This document shows positions 31,172 through 39,314 of a DNA stretch of 42,623 nucleotides, piece after piece (positions within the stretch are counted from its first letter, which is position 1; every line of letters starts with the position of its first letter). A program made the position numbers and the translations under genes. The stretch comes from a virus: IMG/VR virus record IMGVR_UViG_3300010430_000137, positions 1-42,623 of that record. One strand, given 5' to 3'. The notes under the pieces were generated by a model. That model was not told where the DNA came from. It worked only from the letters and a program-made list of their open reading frames with translations, and did no database searches.

Positions 31172-32737
31172 ATGAAATTAAGATATTATCAATCTGCAGC
31201 TATCAATGCAACGATGGCTTTCTTTCGATCTAAAGAGGTTGGGAACCCTCTTATCGAAATGCCTACTGCATCTGGTAAGTCGCATGTACTTGCAGGTATT
31301 GTACAGAAAGTACAGGATACATGGGGAGAAGTGCCCACATTAATATTATCTCATAATAAAGAAATACTTGAACAAGATTATCAAAAGCTTAGAATATACT
31401 TACCAGATAAAGTTATTGGTTTGTATTCATCTGGCTTAGGAATGAAAGAGATACAATCTATCACAGTTGCTGGTATTCAATCGGTGTTTCGTAAACCTAA
31501 GTTGTTTAAACACTTTAAACTTATCATAATTGATGAGTGTCATTTGATACCAGCAACTGGTGAAGGGATGTATCAATCTTTTCTAAAAGGTATAGGAAAA
31601 TATAAACTAGTCGGACTAACTGCGACTCCTTTTAGAACAGGTTTCGGTAGCCTTACTGATCCAGGTCATATATTCACGCGGACAATATATCGTATAGATA
31701 TTGAGACACTTATTAAACAAAAGTTCTTGTCTCCTTTAATATCCAAAGCAGCAGACTTTCAAATGGATCCATCTAAAGTTAAAGTTACTGCAGGTGATTA
31801 TGTTGTTAAACAATTAGGTATGGCATTTGATCAGAATACTATAACTAATAAAATTTGTAAGGAGCTTGTTAAATATGAAAAGATTAGGAAGAATTGGTTA
31901 CTCTTTGCTATCGATATTGCTCACGCCGAACACGTGGCGACTGAGCTTTCTACTTATGGTATCAAAGCTATGTATGTCCATAGCAACATGCCTATCGAAT
32001 TACGCGATGAAATTATCAGACTCTATCGAGAAGGAAGCATCAAAGCTCTCGTCAATGTCGCGGTATTAACTACTGGGTTTGACTATCCAGAAATAGATAT
32101 GATCGCGCTGCTTAGACCGACGCGGTCTCCTGTTCTTCATGTACAGATGATTGGACGTGGTTCTAGAATAGCACCTGGTAAGAAAGATTGTCTTGTACTT
32201 GATTTTGCTGGAAACTTACAAAGACTTGGTCCTGTAAATTCTAACTTTGATTTTAAAGTAGCAAAGGGAGGTGGAGAAGCACCTACAAAAGTATGCCCAG
32301 AATGTAATGAAGTATTGTATCTTTCTGCAAAAGAATGTCCTTGCGGGTATAAGTTTATTTCATCAAAAGTACCAGATCTTACAGTAACTGCGGCTACTAA
32401 CCAGGTTATTGCAAGTCATAAAATTTATAATGTTGAAAAAGTATACTATCATAGGCATAAAAAGAAAGGTAGTCCTGATTCTTTAAAAGTTACATATGTA
32501 TGTAAACCAATGCAAACTATTAAAGAGTGGGTACCTTTTGAACATCCTTTTGGTAGAAATCGTGCAATCAAATGGTGGGAGCAACATGGAGTTGGTCCTG
32601 TTCCTAAAACCGTAACAGAAGCTCTGGAGAAAATGAATGAGTTTATTAGACCCCGACAACTTAGAGTTGCCAAAGACGGAAAGTACCTTAAAATTATTGG
32701 AAAAGTTTTTAATCGATCCAAGAAAAGTGGTACTTGA
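31172..32737 (+). CDS. RadD-like SF2 helicase
   Basis: 521 aa. Motif I EMPTASGKSHVLAGI (about 28-42), motif II IIDECHLIPATG, motif III LVGLTATPFRTG, and motif VI MIGRGSRIAPGKKDC are all intact. The C-terminal zinc site is CPECNEVLYLSAKECPCGY. This is the RadD/DEAD-like ATPase organisation used in DNA repair and phage recombination. It would work with the upstream Cas4/Sak4 genes. The last 101 bp overlap the deaminase gene. Confidence 0.85.
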   Translation: MKLRYYQSAAINATMAFFRSKEVGNPLIEMPTASGKSHVLAGIVQKVQDTWGEVPTLILSHNKEILEQDYQKLRIYLPDKVIGLYSSGLGMKEIQSITVAGIQSVFRKPKLFKHFKLIIIDECHLIPATGEGMYQSFLKGIGKYKLVGLTATPFRTGFGSLTDPGHIFTRTIYRIDIETLIKQKFLSPLISKAADFQMDPSKVKVTAGDYVVKQLGMAFDQNTITNKICKELVKYEKIRKNWLLFAIDIAHAEHVATELSTYGIKAMYVHSNMPIELRDEIIRLYREGSIKALVNVAVLTTGFDYPEIDMIALLRPTRSPVLHVQMIGRGSRIAPGKKDCLVLDFAGNLQRLGPVNSNFDFKVAKGGGEAPTKVCPECNEVLYLSAKECPCGYKFISSKVPDLTVTAATNQVIASHKIYNVEKVYYHRHKKKGSPDSLKVTYVCKPMQTIKEWVPFEHPFGRNRAIKWWEQHGVGPVPKTVTEALEKMNEFIRPRQLRVAKDGKYLKIIGKVFNRSKKSGT

Positions 32738-33344
32738 AGAAGCAGAAAGATCTAAATGTATTAAACGTCGAGTAGGTGCTGTAGTTGTTGATAAAAATGA
32801 TAACATACTTAGCAAAGGTCATAACTATCGATTAACTGGTCCATGTGAAGATGATGATGGAAATACATTTGAAGATGTTAGACATGCTGAGAAAGTAGCT
32901 ATTGAATCGTTAACTGATGGACAAATTGCTCATAAAATTTATGTAACACATCCGCCTTGTACAGACTGTATGACTTTGATTGAGAACTATGGCCTAGAGC
33001 TTGAAATTATACAAGATTGTATTAAGTTTGATACTGGTAAACTGCGTTATGATCTTGTACCATCTGAAGCGTATAGAGGCATCGCAGAAGTAATGACATT
33101 TGGTGCTCGTAAATACAAACCTGGCAATTGGAGAACAGTTGATGATGTGCATAGGTTTATGGCAGCAGCTGAACGACACTACCAGGAATTCAAATATGTA
33201 ATGGAAACAGGAGATTGTACAAAACTATATGATGAAGAAACAAAACTGCATGTGTTAAAACATGTGTTGACAAATATTACATTTATTATGGAACTTGTTA
33301 GAGACGAACGAGCAGTGGAGGAATGGTATGAAAAACTATCTTGA
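32637..33344 (+). CDS. Fusion of dCMP-deaminase-like and DUF5664 (MazG-like) domains
   Basis: 235 aa from ATG 32637 with GGAG 7 bp upstream. N-terminal zinc-dependent deaminase: RRVGAVVVDKND, VRHAEKVAIES (H83-A-E85), and THPPCTDCM (C108, C111). C-terminal half, about 129-225, is a DUF5664-type all-alpha nucleotide pyrophosphohydrolase (KFDTGKLRYDLVPSEAYRGI, then FGARKYKPGNWRTVDD and the helices HRFMAAAERHYQEF). These act on deoxynucleotides; related MazZ/DUF5664 enzymes act on dATP/dGTP. It is joined to the thymidylate-synthase-like gene by a 17-bp overlap. Likely supplies or removes deoxycytidine nucleotides; exact substrate is not shown. Confidence 0.8.
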   Translation: MSLLDPDNLELPKTESTLKLLEKFLIDPRKVVLEEAERSKCIKRRVGAVVVDKNDNILSKGHNYRLTGPCEDDDGNTFEDVRHAEKVAIESLTDGQIAHKIYVTHPPCTDCMTLIENYGLELEIIQDCIKFDTGKLRYDLVPSEAYRGIAEVMTFGARKYKPGNWRTVDDVHRFMAAAERHYQEFKYVMETGDCTKLYDEETKLHVLKHVLTNITFIMELVRDERAVEEWYEKLS

Positions 33345-34128
33345 TTTGATTGCTAAAGTATTTGAAGAAGGTGAGTGGCACGAAACACGTAACTCACGTA
33401 CTTTAAGTATCTTTGGTGTAATGATGGAATGGGATTTACAACTAGGTTTTCCTATTCTTACTACTAAACAAATGAAACTCAAGAGTATTGCATCTGAGTT
33501 AGCATGGATACTTGAAGGTTCTAATGATGATAACAGACTCAAAGACTTAAATGGAACTAATCGCACTATATGGACTGACAACGCAGATACATATAAAGGA
33601 GATTTTCCAGGAGACGTCGGACAAATCTATGGTCCATTACTTCGCGGGTTTCATGGCGTAGATCAGTTATATAATATTGTAGATAAACTTAAGAATAACC
33701 CAACTGATCGCAGGATGCTTGTCAGTATGTGGGACCCGAGTGCAGCAAAGAAACAATGCCTTCCCACTTGTCATTATGCTTGGCAAGTATATGTCCGCGG
33801 GGGTGAGTACCTTGATCTTATGTGGCACCAACGGTCAGTAGATGTTGGACTTGGCTTGCCTTATGATATTGTACATTATGCAATGATGATTCATTTGCTT
33901 GCTAAGACAACTGGCTATCGTCCTGGTAAACTTAAATGTACATTAGGTGATACCCATATCTATGAGTCTCACATTGAGATGTTAACTTATCAAACTACAC
34001 GAGATCCTCTATCTTTGCCTAACTTATATTTAGATCCAGGAGCAGATATATGGCATTTTGAACCTAATGATGCTGGACTTATTAACTATCAACACCACTC
34101 ACCAATTAAACTGGAATTTATAGTATGA
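33328..34128 (+). CDS. Thymidylate synthase-family protein, probable dCMP (hydroxy)methylase
   Basis: 266 aa from ATG 33328 (GGAGG 6 bp upstream), close to the E. coli ThyA length. Invariant ThyA residues are visible: SRTLSIFG, ASELAWILEG (Glu), LPTCHYAWQ (catalytic Cys148), WHQRSVDVGLGLPYD, and GDTHIYESH. At the substrate-selecting position, where ThyA has Asn177 (LGLPFN), this protein has Asp180 (LGLPYD). In T4 dCMP hydroxymethylase and engineered ThyA, Asp at this place gives dCMP recognition. So the enzyme more likely makes 5-hydroxymethyl- or 5-methyl-dCMP than dTMP. Reaction type cannot be fixed from sequence. The upstream gene is the deaminase fusion. Confidence 0.82.
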   Translation: MKNYLDLIAKVFEEGEWHETRNSRTLSIFGVMMEWDLQLGFPILTTKQMKLKSIASELAWILEGSNDDNRLKDLNGTNRTIWTDNADTYKGDFPGDVGQIYGPLLRGFHGVDQLYNIVDKLKNNPTDRRMLVSMWDPSAAKKQCLPTCHYAWQVYVRGGEYLDLMWHQRSVDVGLGLPYDIVHYAMMIHLLAKTTGYRPGKLKCTLGDTHIYESHIEMLTYQTTRDPLSLPNLYLDPGADIWHFEPNDAGLINYQHHSPIKLEFIV

Positions 34129-34150
34129 AACTTAAAGTAGAGGAGTAGAT

Positions 34151-34399
34151 ATGGACACTGTGCTATATAGATACCAAAATGACCCTGAATTCAATAAGTT
34201 GGTTACTTGGATAGAGACGATGATTATGAATGCTGAATTTTCTGGGGCAGAAATCAGACAAGCTGCAATGATGGCATGTATAAACGTTGAGTCGATGAAG
34301 TTGCGGCATTACACCGTCATTCCAAGAGAAGCTGAGGAAGCATTGCAGGTTTTGGATAAAATCATTGTTGACCAACCCTTGACTAGCAAAGATAAATAG
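34151..34399 (+). CDS. Small conserved phage protein
   Basis: 82 aa. ATG 34151 with GAGGAG upstream. Helical; YQNDPEFNKLVTWIETMIMN and GAEIRQAAMMACINVESMKL follow a pattern of short phage proteins near nucleotide-metabolism genes. No function known. Confidence 0.6.
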   Translation: MDTVLYRYQNDPEFNKLVTWIETMIMNAEFSGAEIRQAAMMACINVESMKLRHYTVIPREAEEALQVLDKIIVDQPLTSKDK

Positions 34400-34410
34400 G
34401 ACAACTTAAA

Positions 34411-35241
34411 ATGAAACTTAAAGCTCAAATGCAAAAAGCGAAAGTACTAACTATAGAGAATGGCATTCTCCAAGCCCAATATAATGGAGTATTATTTCAA
34501 GATTATGATGAAAGGTTTGCAAATATACAATTTGCGGGTAATGCTAAACAAATCTTTGAAGCAATGACTGTTCTTGATAAAGACTTTTATTGTAGCGGAG
34601 ATCATGCAACATTACTTATGACAGATGGTTTTCAAGAATTTAATATACAAGGTGAAGTACCAGATAAGATACTATATCTTTCAAATTACCATAAGACTTG
34701 GTCTCGTGGTAACACTATTAGTTTTTTTAAACTTCGTCCATTTGTTACACAAGACTACCCAGCATACTTTTGTACTAAAGAATATACAGAAGTCATACAT
34801 CCATCAATGATAGTTAGGGGTGCAAGTTACCATTTAAACGCAGTTTTAAATGTATGTGATTTAAGTAATCAACAAATAGATTGGATAGCACATCCAGATG
34901 GTCTTTGTATTACATTAGGTGATAATGCTAATGTATGCATGGGTTACCTTGATATAGAAAAACCTAACACCGATATATACTTTAAAAACTTTGCAAAAAC
35001 CAATCCAATACCTCAAGTAATAAAAAATAGATGGGTTCCATGTGAATGGGCTGAGTTTACACCTGATGGTTTACTATTAGATGAACGAGTACTTATTGAA
35101 GAAGTTAAAGGTTATGGTAAATATGATGGCAAGTTACTTGCTAAAGTAATTAAGAATTGTACTCATTGGGAAATGGATACAGAACTTATGTACTTTAAAA
35201 ATGATTGGATTACAGGAGTTCTTGAAAATGTTAAACATTGA
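34411..35241 (+). CDS. Unknown beta-rich protein upstream of DNA polymerase
   Basis: 276 aa. No recognised family. Beta-rich, with few charged clusters: KVLTIENGILQAQYNGVLFQ, FEAMTVLDKDFYCSGDHATL, LNAVLNVCDLSNQQIDWIAH. It overlaps the polymerase gene by 14 bp, which suggests a linked function, possibly a processivity or clamp-like factor or a polymerase accessory. That is only position-based. No enzymatic motif. Confidence 0.55.
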   Translation: MKLKAQMQKAKVLTIENGILQAQYNGVLFQDYDERFANIQFAGNAKQIFEAMTVLDKDFYCSGDHATLLMTDGFQEFNIQGEVPDKILYLSNYHKTWSRGNTISFFKLRPFVTQDYPAYFCTKEYTEVIHPSMIVRGASYHLNAVLNVCDLSNQQIDWIAHPDGLCITLGDNANVCMGYLDIEKPNTDIYFKNFAKTNPIPQVIKNRWVPCEWAEFTPDGLLLDERVLIEEVKGYGKYDGKLLAKVIKNCTHWEMDTELMYFKNDWITGVLENVKH

Positions 35242-37171
35242 AAGCTTTAAACAACAACGACGTAATCATAAGATTATACTTCCGCAAGTATCTAGTAATT
35301 GGACACCTCCTAAAGAATTACCTAACTTGTCAGGAGCAACTCGTCTAGCTATTGATACTGAAACATATGATCCTGAGCTTCTTGAGGCAGGACCAGGATG
35401 GGCACGCGATAGAGGACATATTGTAGGAGTGTCACTCGCGACTGAGGATACTGCTTGGTACTTTCCACTACGGCATGAACTTGATCGCGAAATGAATATG
35501 GATCCAATTCAAGTATTCGCTTGGTTGAATGAAGTACTAGGTACTAACATTGATAAAATATTCGCGAATGCTTCTTATGATATTGGTTGGCTTAATCAAG
35601 AAGGTGTAAATATACGAGGTAAATGTTATGATGTCCAAGCGGCAGAAGCTCTTATTGATGGTAATAAATTTACTTATTCATTGGAATCGCTTGCTCAACA
35701 ATACCTTGATGAGGGCAAAGAGTCGAATGAACTCTACAAATGGTGTGCCCGTGCATATGGCGGTAAAGATAATGGGAAGCAAAGAGCGAATATATATCGT
35801 GCCCCAGTGTCCCTTGTCGGAGCGTATGCAGAATCAGATGCAAGACTCCCTTACGCAATCTTCGAACAACAATGGAAAATAATGGAACGTGATGGATTAC
35901 TTCGTGTCTTTGATTTAGAGACACGTATACTACCAATGCTTATAGCAATGAGAAAACGAGGCGTAAATATAAATGAAGAAGCACTACTTGTGGCCAGAGA
36001 TTCATTGGCACAACAGATTAACGACTTACGTAGTAAACTTGATAGCGCTGTTGGCTTTAATGTCAACGTTAACAGTTCTAATGACCTTGCTGTACTTTGC
36101 CGTAAATTTGATATACCCTATGAAGTAACATCAAAAGGTAATCCAAGCTTTCAAGCAGTGTGGCTAGAACGTCAGCCATATGAAATCTTACATTGGGTAC
36201 GAGAGATTCGCAAGTTATCCAAAACTGTCTCTACATTCATAGATGGTCTTCAATCAAAGAATATAGATGGGAGGATTCATGGACAATTTAACGCTCTTCG
36301 CTCTGGTGGCGCTGGTACTATTACTGGGCGGTTTAGCAGCAGTAGTCCTAACCTCCAGAATATACCCTCACGCGATCCCATTCTTGGTCCTCTCATGCGT
36401 AGTATCTTTATACCTGATGATTATTATCCTAATTGGTGTAAATTAGATTATAGCAGTATCGAGTTTAGATGCTTTGCACACAGGGCAGCAAGTCCTGAGT
36501 TACTCGAAGCTTATAAGAATGATCCAAAGACTGACTTTCATGCAGTTGTCGAAAAGATGGTAGGAGGCAACTTACCTCGTGTGGCATATAAAACATTTAA
36601 CTTCAGTCGAATGTATGGTGGTGGCATTAATACTATTACTACTCAGATGTTAAGATCATTTGATGATGCAGAACGTACTGAACTTATTAAGAACATGGGA
36701 TTCATACCGTTAACTAATACTGCGGAACAATTAGCCCGTATTCTTATGACTCGTTATGATGAACGATTTACAATGGTTACTGATCAGTTAAATGCTGAGA
36801 TGGAACTTGCAGAGATGACAGGTGAAACCCGTACTGAGCTTGGTCGCCGAATTACATTTAATGAACGTACTATCTCAAAGAATGGTCAAAGATACCACGG
36901 ATCCTATAAAGCTTTGAACTATTATAACCAGGGCACAGCCGCGGATATAATGAAGAGTGGAATGGTACTTGCTTGGGAGGACGGTTTGTTTAATGAAGAA
37001 CGGTTAGGAGCGCCTCATCTAACAGTACATGATGAACTTGATTTAAGTTATCATCCAGACATGGAAGGAGATATCAAAGACCTTAAGTTTATTATGGAAC
37101 AAGCAGTTCAATTAAATGTTCCTATTGTAGTAGATGAAGAATATGGCACAAATTGGGGAGACGTAAAATAG
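35228..37171 (+). CDS. Family A DNA polymerase with 3'-5' exonuclease
   Basis: 647 aa from ATG 35228 (GGAG 9 bp upstream). Exo I LAIDTET, exo II FANASYDIGWL, exo III YAESDARLPY are intact. Polymerase motif A is CKLDYSSIEFRCFAH, motif B RVAYKTFNFSRMYGGG, motif C TVHDELDLSYH, all with the expected catalytic Asp residues. Motif B has Phe at the position that excludes dideoxynucleotides, as in E. coli Pol I. No 5' nuclease domain. Replicative polymerase of the phage, working with the primase-helicase and the Sak4 cassette. Confidence 0.92.
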   Translation: MLNIESFKQQRRNHKIILPQVSSNWTPPKELPNLSGATRLAIDTETYDPELLEAGPGWARDRGHIVGVSLATEDTAWYFPLRHELDREMNMDPIQVFAWLNEVLGTNIDKIFANASYDIGWLNQEGVNIRGKCYDVQAAEALIDGNKFTYSLESLAQQYLDEGKESNELYKWCARAYGGKDNGKQRANIYRAPVSLVGAYAESDARLPYAIFEQQWKIMERDGLLRVFDLETRILPMLIAMRKRGVNINEEALLVARDSLAQQINDLRSKLDSAVGFNVNVNSSNDLAVLCRKFDIPYEVTSKGNPSFQAVWLERQPYEILHWVREIRKLSKTVSTFIDGLQSKNIDGRIHGQFNALRSGGAGTITGRFSSSSPNLQNIPSRDPILGPLMRSIFIPDDYYPNWCKLDYSSIEFRCFAHRAASPELLEAYKNDPKTDFHAVVEKMVGGNLPRVAYKTFNFSRMYGGGINTITTQMLRSFDDAERTELIKNMGFIPLTNTAEQLARILMTRYDERFTMVTDQLNAEMELAEMTGETRTELGRRITFNERTISKNGQRYHGSYKALNYYNQGTAADIMKSGMVLAWEDGLFNEERLGAPHLTVHDELDLSYHPDMEGDIKDLKFIMEQAVQLNVPIVVDEEYGTNWGDVK

Positions 37172-37316
37172 CTAAGGTTTGAAAAAAGTTGATTTAAAAG
37201 CTAGTCTAGGTCGCACACAGTCGATTCTAAGACACTTTAAATTTAGGCCTATAGGCTAACATAGGTTGAATTTTAAAGCCTCACAGGGCTTCTAAGGAGC
37301 TCATTAGGAGTATGGT
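37172..37316. promoter_or_regulatory. Intergenic region with palindrome before the resolvase gene
   Basis: 145 bp without a gene. It holds a perfect 10-bp palindrome GCCTATAGGC (37247-37256) and a small hairpin AAGCC / GGCTT (37276-37291) just before the SD. CCTATA/TATAGG echoes the repeat upstream of the leftward promoter. No TTGTAC-type promoter was found here. Confidence 0.45.
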
Positions 37317-37832
37317 TTGAATAATTATAAAGAATGGGTATTAGGTATTGATCCAGGTGTTCACGGAGCACTTTCATTAATCGAACCAGTATCGCGTACT
37401 ATTATTAATATCTGGGATATGCCTAATTATAGTGAAGTACTTACTACAGGTAAGAAAAGAGTAAGTATTGACGTTGATAAACTAGGTGAAATCTTTAAAA
37501 CTATGGGGTTTGCAGCAGCAGGAGATGATGTACAGATAAGAGTTCAGATCGAAAAAGTACAAGCATATGGAAAACAAAGTGCTCCTGCTGCATTTAACTT
37601 TGGATACGCGGCTGCAATACCATACATATACTGTAAAATACTAGAGTGGCCAGTTACATTTATTAGTGCAGTATCATGGAAGAAACAGTTTGGCATTACA
37701 GCAACAAAGAAAGATGCTGCTAGGTTGCTTGTTATCCAATACTTTCCTAATCACCGCGACTACTTTACACGTAAGATGGATGTAGATCGTGCTGATGCAA
37801 CATTAATCGCAATGTATAGAGGTGCTAAATGA
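37317..37832 (+). CDS. RuvC-like Holliday junction resolvase
   Basis: 171 aa, TTG start at 37317 chosen for AGGAG 6 bp upstream; the nearby ATG is out of frame. RuvC/RNase H-fold signature: VLGIDPGVHGALSLI, IEKVQAYGKQS, KKDAARLLVIQYFPNHR and DRADATLIAMY at the end, giving the usual Asp-Glu-Asp-Asp site. Resolves branched DNA for packaging and recombination. Its stop overlaps the ligase start by 4 bp. Confidence 0.82.
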   Translation: MNNYKEWVLGIDPGVHGALSLIEPVSRTIINIWDMPNYSEVLTTGKKRVSIDVDKLGEIFKTMGFAAAGDDVQIRVQIEKVQAYGKQSAPAAFNFGYAAAIPYIYCKILEWPVTFISAVSWKKQFGITATKKDAARLLVIQYFPNHRDYFTRKMDVDRADATLIAMYRGAK

Positions 37833-38875
37833 GTCTTCTTGATTTACCAGCTACTACGCTTTACAAGCAAGGTGCTTCACATATCCAAGAGTGGTCTATT
37901 TATGTGTTAGAAGAAACAATCTATATTGAACATGGAGTATTACATGGCAAAAAACAGATCAAGACTGAAACAGTACCTCGTGGTAAAGCTGGACGCTCTA
38001 TGCACCAACAAATTACTTCGCGGGTTAATAGTCGTATTAATAAGCAAAAGCTGCAAGGTTACAAAGATACAATCGAAGAGGCAAAAGAAGGCCCGAGTAA
38101 CGCATTAGGTTTAATTCAGCCTATGCTAGCACAACCTTTGAATAAAGTAAAAGTTGATATAAGTGAAGCATGGGTTCAATACAAGTATGATGGAAATCGT
38201 TGTCTAATTACAAAACAAAACGGTAGGAATATAGCATATTCTCGCCGCGGGAAAGTAATAGATACTATTGGGCATATTACTGATGCTATTAGATTAAATG
38301 AGGGAGAGACAATTGATGGAGAGCTCTATGCCCATGGAGCAACACTTCAAGAGATTGTAAGCTGGGTACGTAGAGACCAACCTGGTACAAGGCGTGTGCA
38401 GTTTCATGCGTATGACTATGTAAGTAATATCCCATATTCAGGACGACTACTGCAACTAAGATCACTTACAATGGGAAGTAATAGTCAGATTGTTCCTACT
38501 AAGCATATGTCTCAAATCAAAAGCCTAGACACTCATTTTGGTGAAGCAAGAGAATTAGGATATGAGGGACTTATACTTCGTGTAGGTAATGCTGGGTATG
38601 AGATGAACAAGCGTAGTAAGTCATTACTTAAAGTTAAAAAGTTTTTAGATGCAGAGTTTAAAGTATATGATATACAGATGTCAGAAAAAGAAGTACCAGT
38701 CGTAGATTGTGGTCATTTCAAAGTAACAGCTCCTGGTAGTTTTGAAGAGAAGCAACGAATCTTTGAGAATAAAGATGACTATATTGGACAATGGCTAACA
38801 GTTGAGTTTAGTGGATTCACTGCAGATGGTATTCCATTTCATCCAGTAGCACTTAGGTTTAGGAGAGATATATAA
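37829..38875 (+). CDS. ATP-dependent DNA ligase with N-terminal WGR-like region
   Basis: 348 aa. Nucleotidyltransferase motif I is QYKYDGNRCLI (Lys), with GETIDGELYAHG (motif III) and EGLILRVGNAGYEMNKRS (motif IV) and SLLKVKKF (motif V). N-terminal HIQEWSIYVLEETIYIEHGV then GKAGRSMHQQITSRVNSRI is a WGR-like unit seen in phage ligases. Seals nicks after replication. It overlaps RuvC by 4 bp and the next gene by one. Confidence 0.88.
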   Translation: MSLLDLPATTLYKQGASHIQEWSIYVLEETIYIEHGVLHGKKQIKTETVPRGKAGRSMHQQITSRVNSRINKQKLQGYKDTIEEAKEGPSNALGLIQPMLAQPLNKVKVDISEAWVQYKYDGNRCLITKQNGRNIAYSRRGKVIDTIGHITDAIRLNEGETIDGELYAHGATLQEIVSWVRRDQPGTRRVQFHAYDYVSNIPYSGRLLQLRSLTMGSNSQIVPTKHMSQIKSLDTHFGEARELGYEGLILRVGNAGYEMNKRSKSLLKVKKFLDAEFKVYDIQMSEKEVPVVDCGHFKVTAPGSFEEKQRIFENKDDYIGQWLTVEFSGFTADGIPFHPVALRFRRDI

Positions 38876-39039
38876 TGGCATTAGTATTAGAAGACCTTAT
38901 TAAGATTATAGACGAGTATACTGCTACTATCCAAAGAATGGGTACCAAGGAACTTATAGAGTATACATTGATTAGAGAACATTGTCAACCACTTGAACGT
39001 GAGCTGGCACTACGATTAAAGAGGTTTATAGAGAAATGA
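38875..39039 (+). CDS. Small helical protein downstream of ligase
   Basis: 54 aa. ATG 38875 overlaps the ligase TAA (TAATG); SD AGGAGAGAT inside the ligase gene. Two helices: MALVLEDLIKIIDEYTATIQ and ELIEYTLIREHCQPLERELA. It overlaps the next gene by 4 bp. No family recognised; the tight coupling supports it as a real gene. Confidence 0.6.
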   Translation: MALVLEDLIKIIDEYTATIQRMGTKELIEYTLIREHCQPLERELALRLKRFIEK

Positions 39040-39314
39040 CTATTAAGAGTTTTATTATATATTGTTGTATTATGTATTTAATGTTATTGACGGCAGAACA
39101 TGTTATTGCTGATCAATCATTTGATAATATGATGATGCAACAACAGTTACAAATGATTGAATGGCGGCAACGACAACATCAATTTAACTATGACATGGAT
39201 CAGATAGAACGAAGGAGTACTCCATATCAGAGTACCCCTTTTGACTGGAAAAAGTTCTTAGGTCATGGACAACCTTACAAACCCGGTTTTAACGAGGAGG
39301 GTCTCGATCCATAA
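39036..39314 (+). CDS. Secreted Gln-rich protein with signal peptide
   Basis: 92 aa. Signal peptide MTIKSFIIYCCIMYLMLLTA then EHVIA, with probable cleavage after VIA. The mature part is Gln/Met-rich (DNMMMQQQLQMIEWRQRQHQ) then Pro-rich. It is the last rightward gene and its 3' end overlaps the facing gene by 26 bp, with no terminator in between. An envelope or lysis (spanin-like) role is possible but unproven. Confidence 0.6.
   Translation: MTIKSFIIYCCIMYLMLLTAEHVIADQSFDNMMMQQQLQMIEWRQRQHQFNYDMDQIERRSTPYQSTPFDWKKFLGHGQPYKPGFNEEGLDP

Noticed and set aside
32637-33344. 2-aminoadenine (Z) genome system
   Set aside because: DUF5664 occurs in such phages, but no PurZ-like adenylosuccinate synthetase was found in the window, and the ThyA homologue points to cytosine.
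37172-37316. A seventh TTGTAC-type promoter before the resolvase
   Set aside because: No TTGTAC-N18-TATAAT match found in this gap.
22000-39000. Apparent abundance of CGCG in an AT-rich genome
   Set aside because: A rough count is not far from what the base composition allows; without a proper calculation there is no case for a special signal.
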